A program made the position numbers and the translations under genes. Under the pieces are notes generated by a model. That model saw only the letters and a program-made list of their open reading frames with translations, was not told the DNA's origin and did no database searches. Of a DNA stretch of 13,010 bases, positions 12,309 to 13,010 are shown in pieces (position 1 is the stretch's first letter; the number at the start of each line of letters is the position of its first letter). Source of the DNA: Rhodospirillales bacterium (GTDB taxonomy: Bacteria > Pseudomonadota > Alphaproteobacteria > Rhodospirillales > Casp-alpha2); the NCBI GenBank assembly GCA_030727885.1, contig JANRAT010000330.1, positions 1 to 13,010 of the forward strand, read 5' to 3'.

Positions 12309-13010
12309 GACAAGGCCTGATCCACCGCGATCACACGGTCGAGATGGTGACGCCAGACCGGTTTCGCACCATCCCCTGTCCGACCTATCCGGAAATCAGG
12401 CTGGCGGTGTTGCCCGGGGCAAAAACCGCATCGCTGATTGAAGCGTTCAGGCCGGACGCCATTCACATCGCCACCGAAGGCCCGCTCGGTCAGGCCGCGC
12501 GCAAACACTGCCTGCAGATGGGCTACCCGTTCACGACCGCCTATCACACCCGGTTCCCGGAATATATACATGCCCGCTGCCGCTTCCCACTGAGCTGGAG
12601 CTACGCGCATCTCCGCGCCTTTCACAACGCCGGCAAGCGGATCATGGTGGCGACACAAACCATCGAGGATGATCTGCGGACCCGTGGCTTCAACAACATC
12701 GTGCGCTGGACTCGCGGCGTCGATACCGAACTGTTTCACCCCCGAGACAAATCTTTTCTCGACTGGCCTCGGCCGATCAGCGTTTTCGTCGGTCGCGTCG
12801 CCATTGAAAAAAACATCGAAGCGTTTCTAAAGCTGGATATACCCGGCACTAAAATGATCGTCGGCGACGGCCCGGCCCGCGCACACCTTGAAGCGGCGTA
12901 CCCTGAAGCCAAATTCGTCGGCTCGAAAGAAGGCGAAGACCTTGCCCGTCACTTTGCCGCCGCCGATGTGTTCGTGTTCCCGAGCCGCACCGACACGTTT
13001 GGCCTTGTCC
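12236..13010 (+). CDS. GT4-family glycosyltransferase, 3' truncated by window (candidate diacylglycerol glycosyltransferase Agt)
   Basis: The frame is open from the ATG at 12236 to the window end, giving 258 residues of a GT-B fold retaining glycosyltransferase. The N-terminal domain has MRILIASDAWLPQVNGVVRS (1-20), where NGVVRS is typical of lipid and mannosyl GT4 enzymes, then AYHTRFPEY (102-110). The C-terminal domain has TRGVDTELF (159-167), VFVGRVAIEKNIEAFL (183-198), GDGP (210-213), and the start of the sugar-nucleotide region FVFPSRTDTFGLV (246-258). Roughly 80-120 residues are probably missing. It overlaps the phosphoesterase gene by 73 bases with its own GGAG site. Pairing with a PlcP-like enzyme resembles the plcP-agt operon of rhizobia and marine alphaproteobacteria, in which Agt puts glucose or glucuronate on diacylglycerol. 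A role in surface glycan synthesis remains an alternative. Confidence 0.9.
   Translation, partial: MRILIASDAWLPQVNGVVRSLDTVRQGLIHRDHTVEMVTPDRFRTIPCPTYPEIRLAVLPGAKTASLIEAFRPDAIHIATEGPLGQAARKHCLQMGYPFTTAYHTRFPEYIHARCRFPLSWSYAHLRAFHNAGKRIMVATQTIEDDLRTRGFNNIVRWTRGVDTELFHPRDKSFLDWPRPISVFVGRVAIEKNIEAFLKLDIPGTKMIVGDGPARAHLEAAYPEAKFVGSKEGEDLARHFAAADVFVFPSRTDTFGLV

Noticed and set aside
11625..12739. Minus-strand open frames (11625-12209 and 12116-12739) over the phosphoesterase and glycosyltransferase genes
   Set aside because: The plus-strand genes carry full catalytic motif sets here; the antisense frames are explained by codon composition.
1..13010. CRISPR array, tRNA, rRNA, integrase or transposase
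   Set aside because: I looked for regularly spaced direct repeats, tRNA-like arms and mobile-element protein motifs and found none.

Overview
The window looks like chromosomal DNA from an alphaproteobacterium, probably a free-living, aerobic, possibly marine one. The DNA is GC-rich by eye, and gene order and protein flavour (coaBC-dut, a fused gamma-alpha KorA with KorB, PmbA, a PlcP/LpxH-like phosphoesterase next to a GT4 glycosyltransferase) fit that class. The genus cannot be fixed from the sequence. No rRNA, tRNA, CRISPR array, transposase or phage gene is visible. Most of the window is well-recognised metabolism; the interest lies in how genes are grouped and in the two larger intergenic regions.

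Layout. (1) 1-3732, plus strand: a tight run of six genes with gaps of 37 bp or less or small overlaps: the 3' end of coaBC, dut, an Rrf2-family regulator, cysK, a MoeB/ThiF-type E1-like adenylyltransferase and a DsrE-like protein. From the regulator onward this reads as a sulfur acquisition and sulfur transfer module. (2) 3780-8477, minus strand: korA, korB, a ferredoxin/adrenodoxin-type NADP reductase and a single-domain rhodanese, closely spaced in that transcriptional order. KorAB would oxidise a 2-oxoacid (2-oxoglutarate most likely) and reduce ferredoxin; the reductase could pass those electrons to NADP. No ferredoxin gene is in view. (3) 8478-8689: divergent promoter region. (4) 8690-10045, plus strand: pmbA (tldE). 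(5) 10046-10376: a gene-free stretch holding a 26-bp-period duplication of the pmbA end, an 80-bp imperfect palindrome and a fragment resembling a second dispersed repeat. (6) 10377-11279, minus strand: a DAGK-family lipid kinase, probably starting at a TTG codon. (7) 11280-11453: an AT-rich divergent intergenic region with three 11-bp-phased repeats resembling a Pho box. (8) 11454-13010, plus strand: a calcineurin-type phosphoesterase and an overlapping GT4 glycosyltransferase that runs off the window.

How the parts may work together. The right-hand group (lipid kinase, phosphoesterase, glycosyltransferase) matches the logic of phosphorus-limitation lipid remodelling known from Sinorhizobium, Agrobacterium and SAR11: PlcP cuts phospholipid to diacylglycerol, Agt glycosylates the diacylglycerol, and a kinase can return diacylglycerol to phosphatidate. 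A Pho-box-like array between the divergent units would fit, but it is a by-eye match. The left-hand group pairs an Rrf2 regulator lacking the IscR cysteine triad with cysK, reminiscent of the CymR-CysK pair of Firmicutes. Next to it lie a MoeB-type E1 without a rhodanese domain, a DsrE-like protein and, convergently, a free-standing rhodanese.
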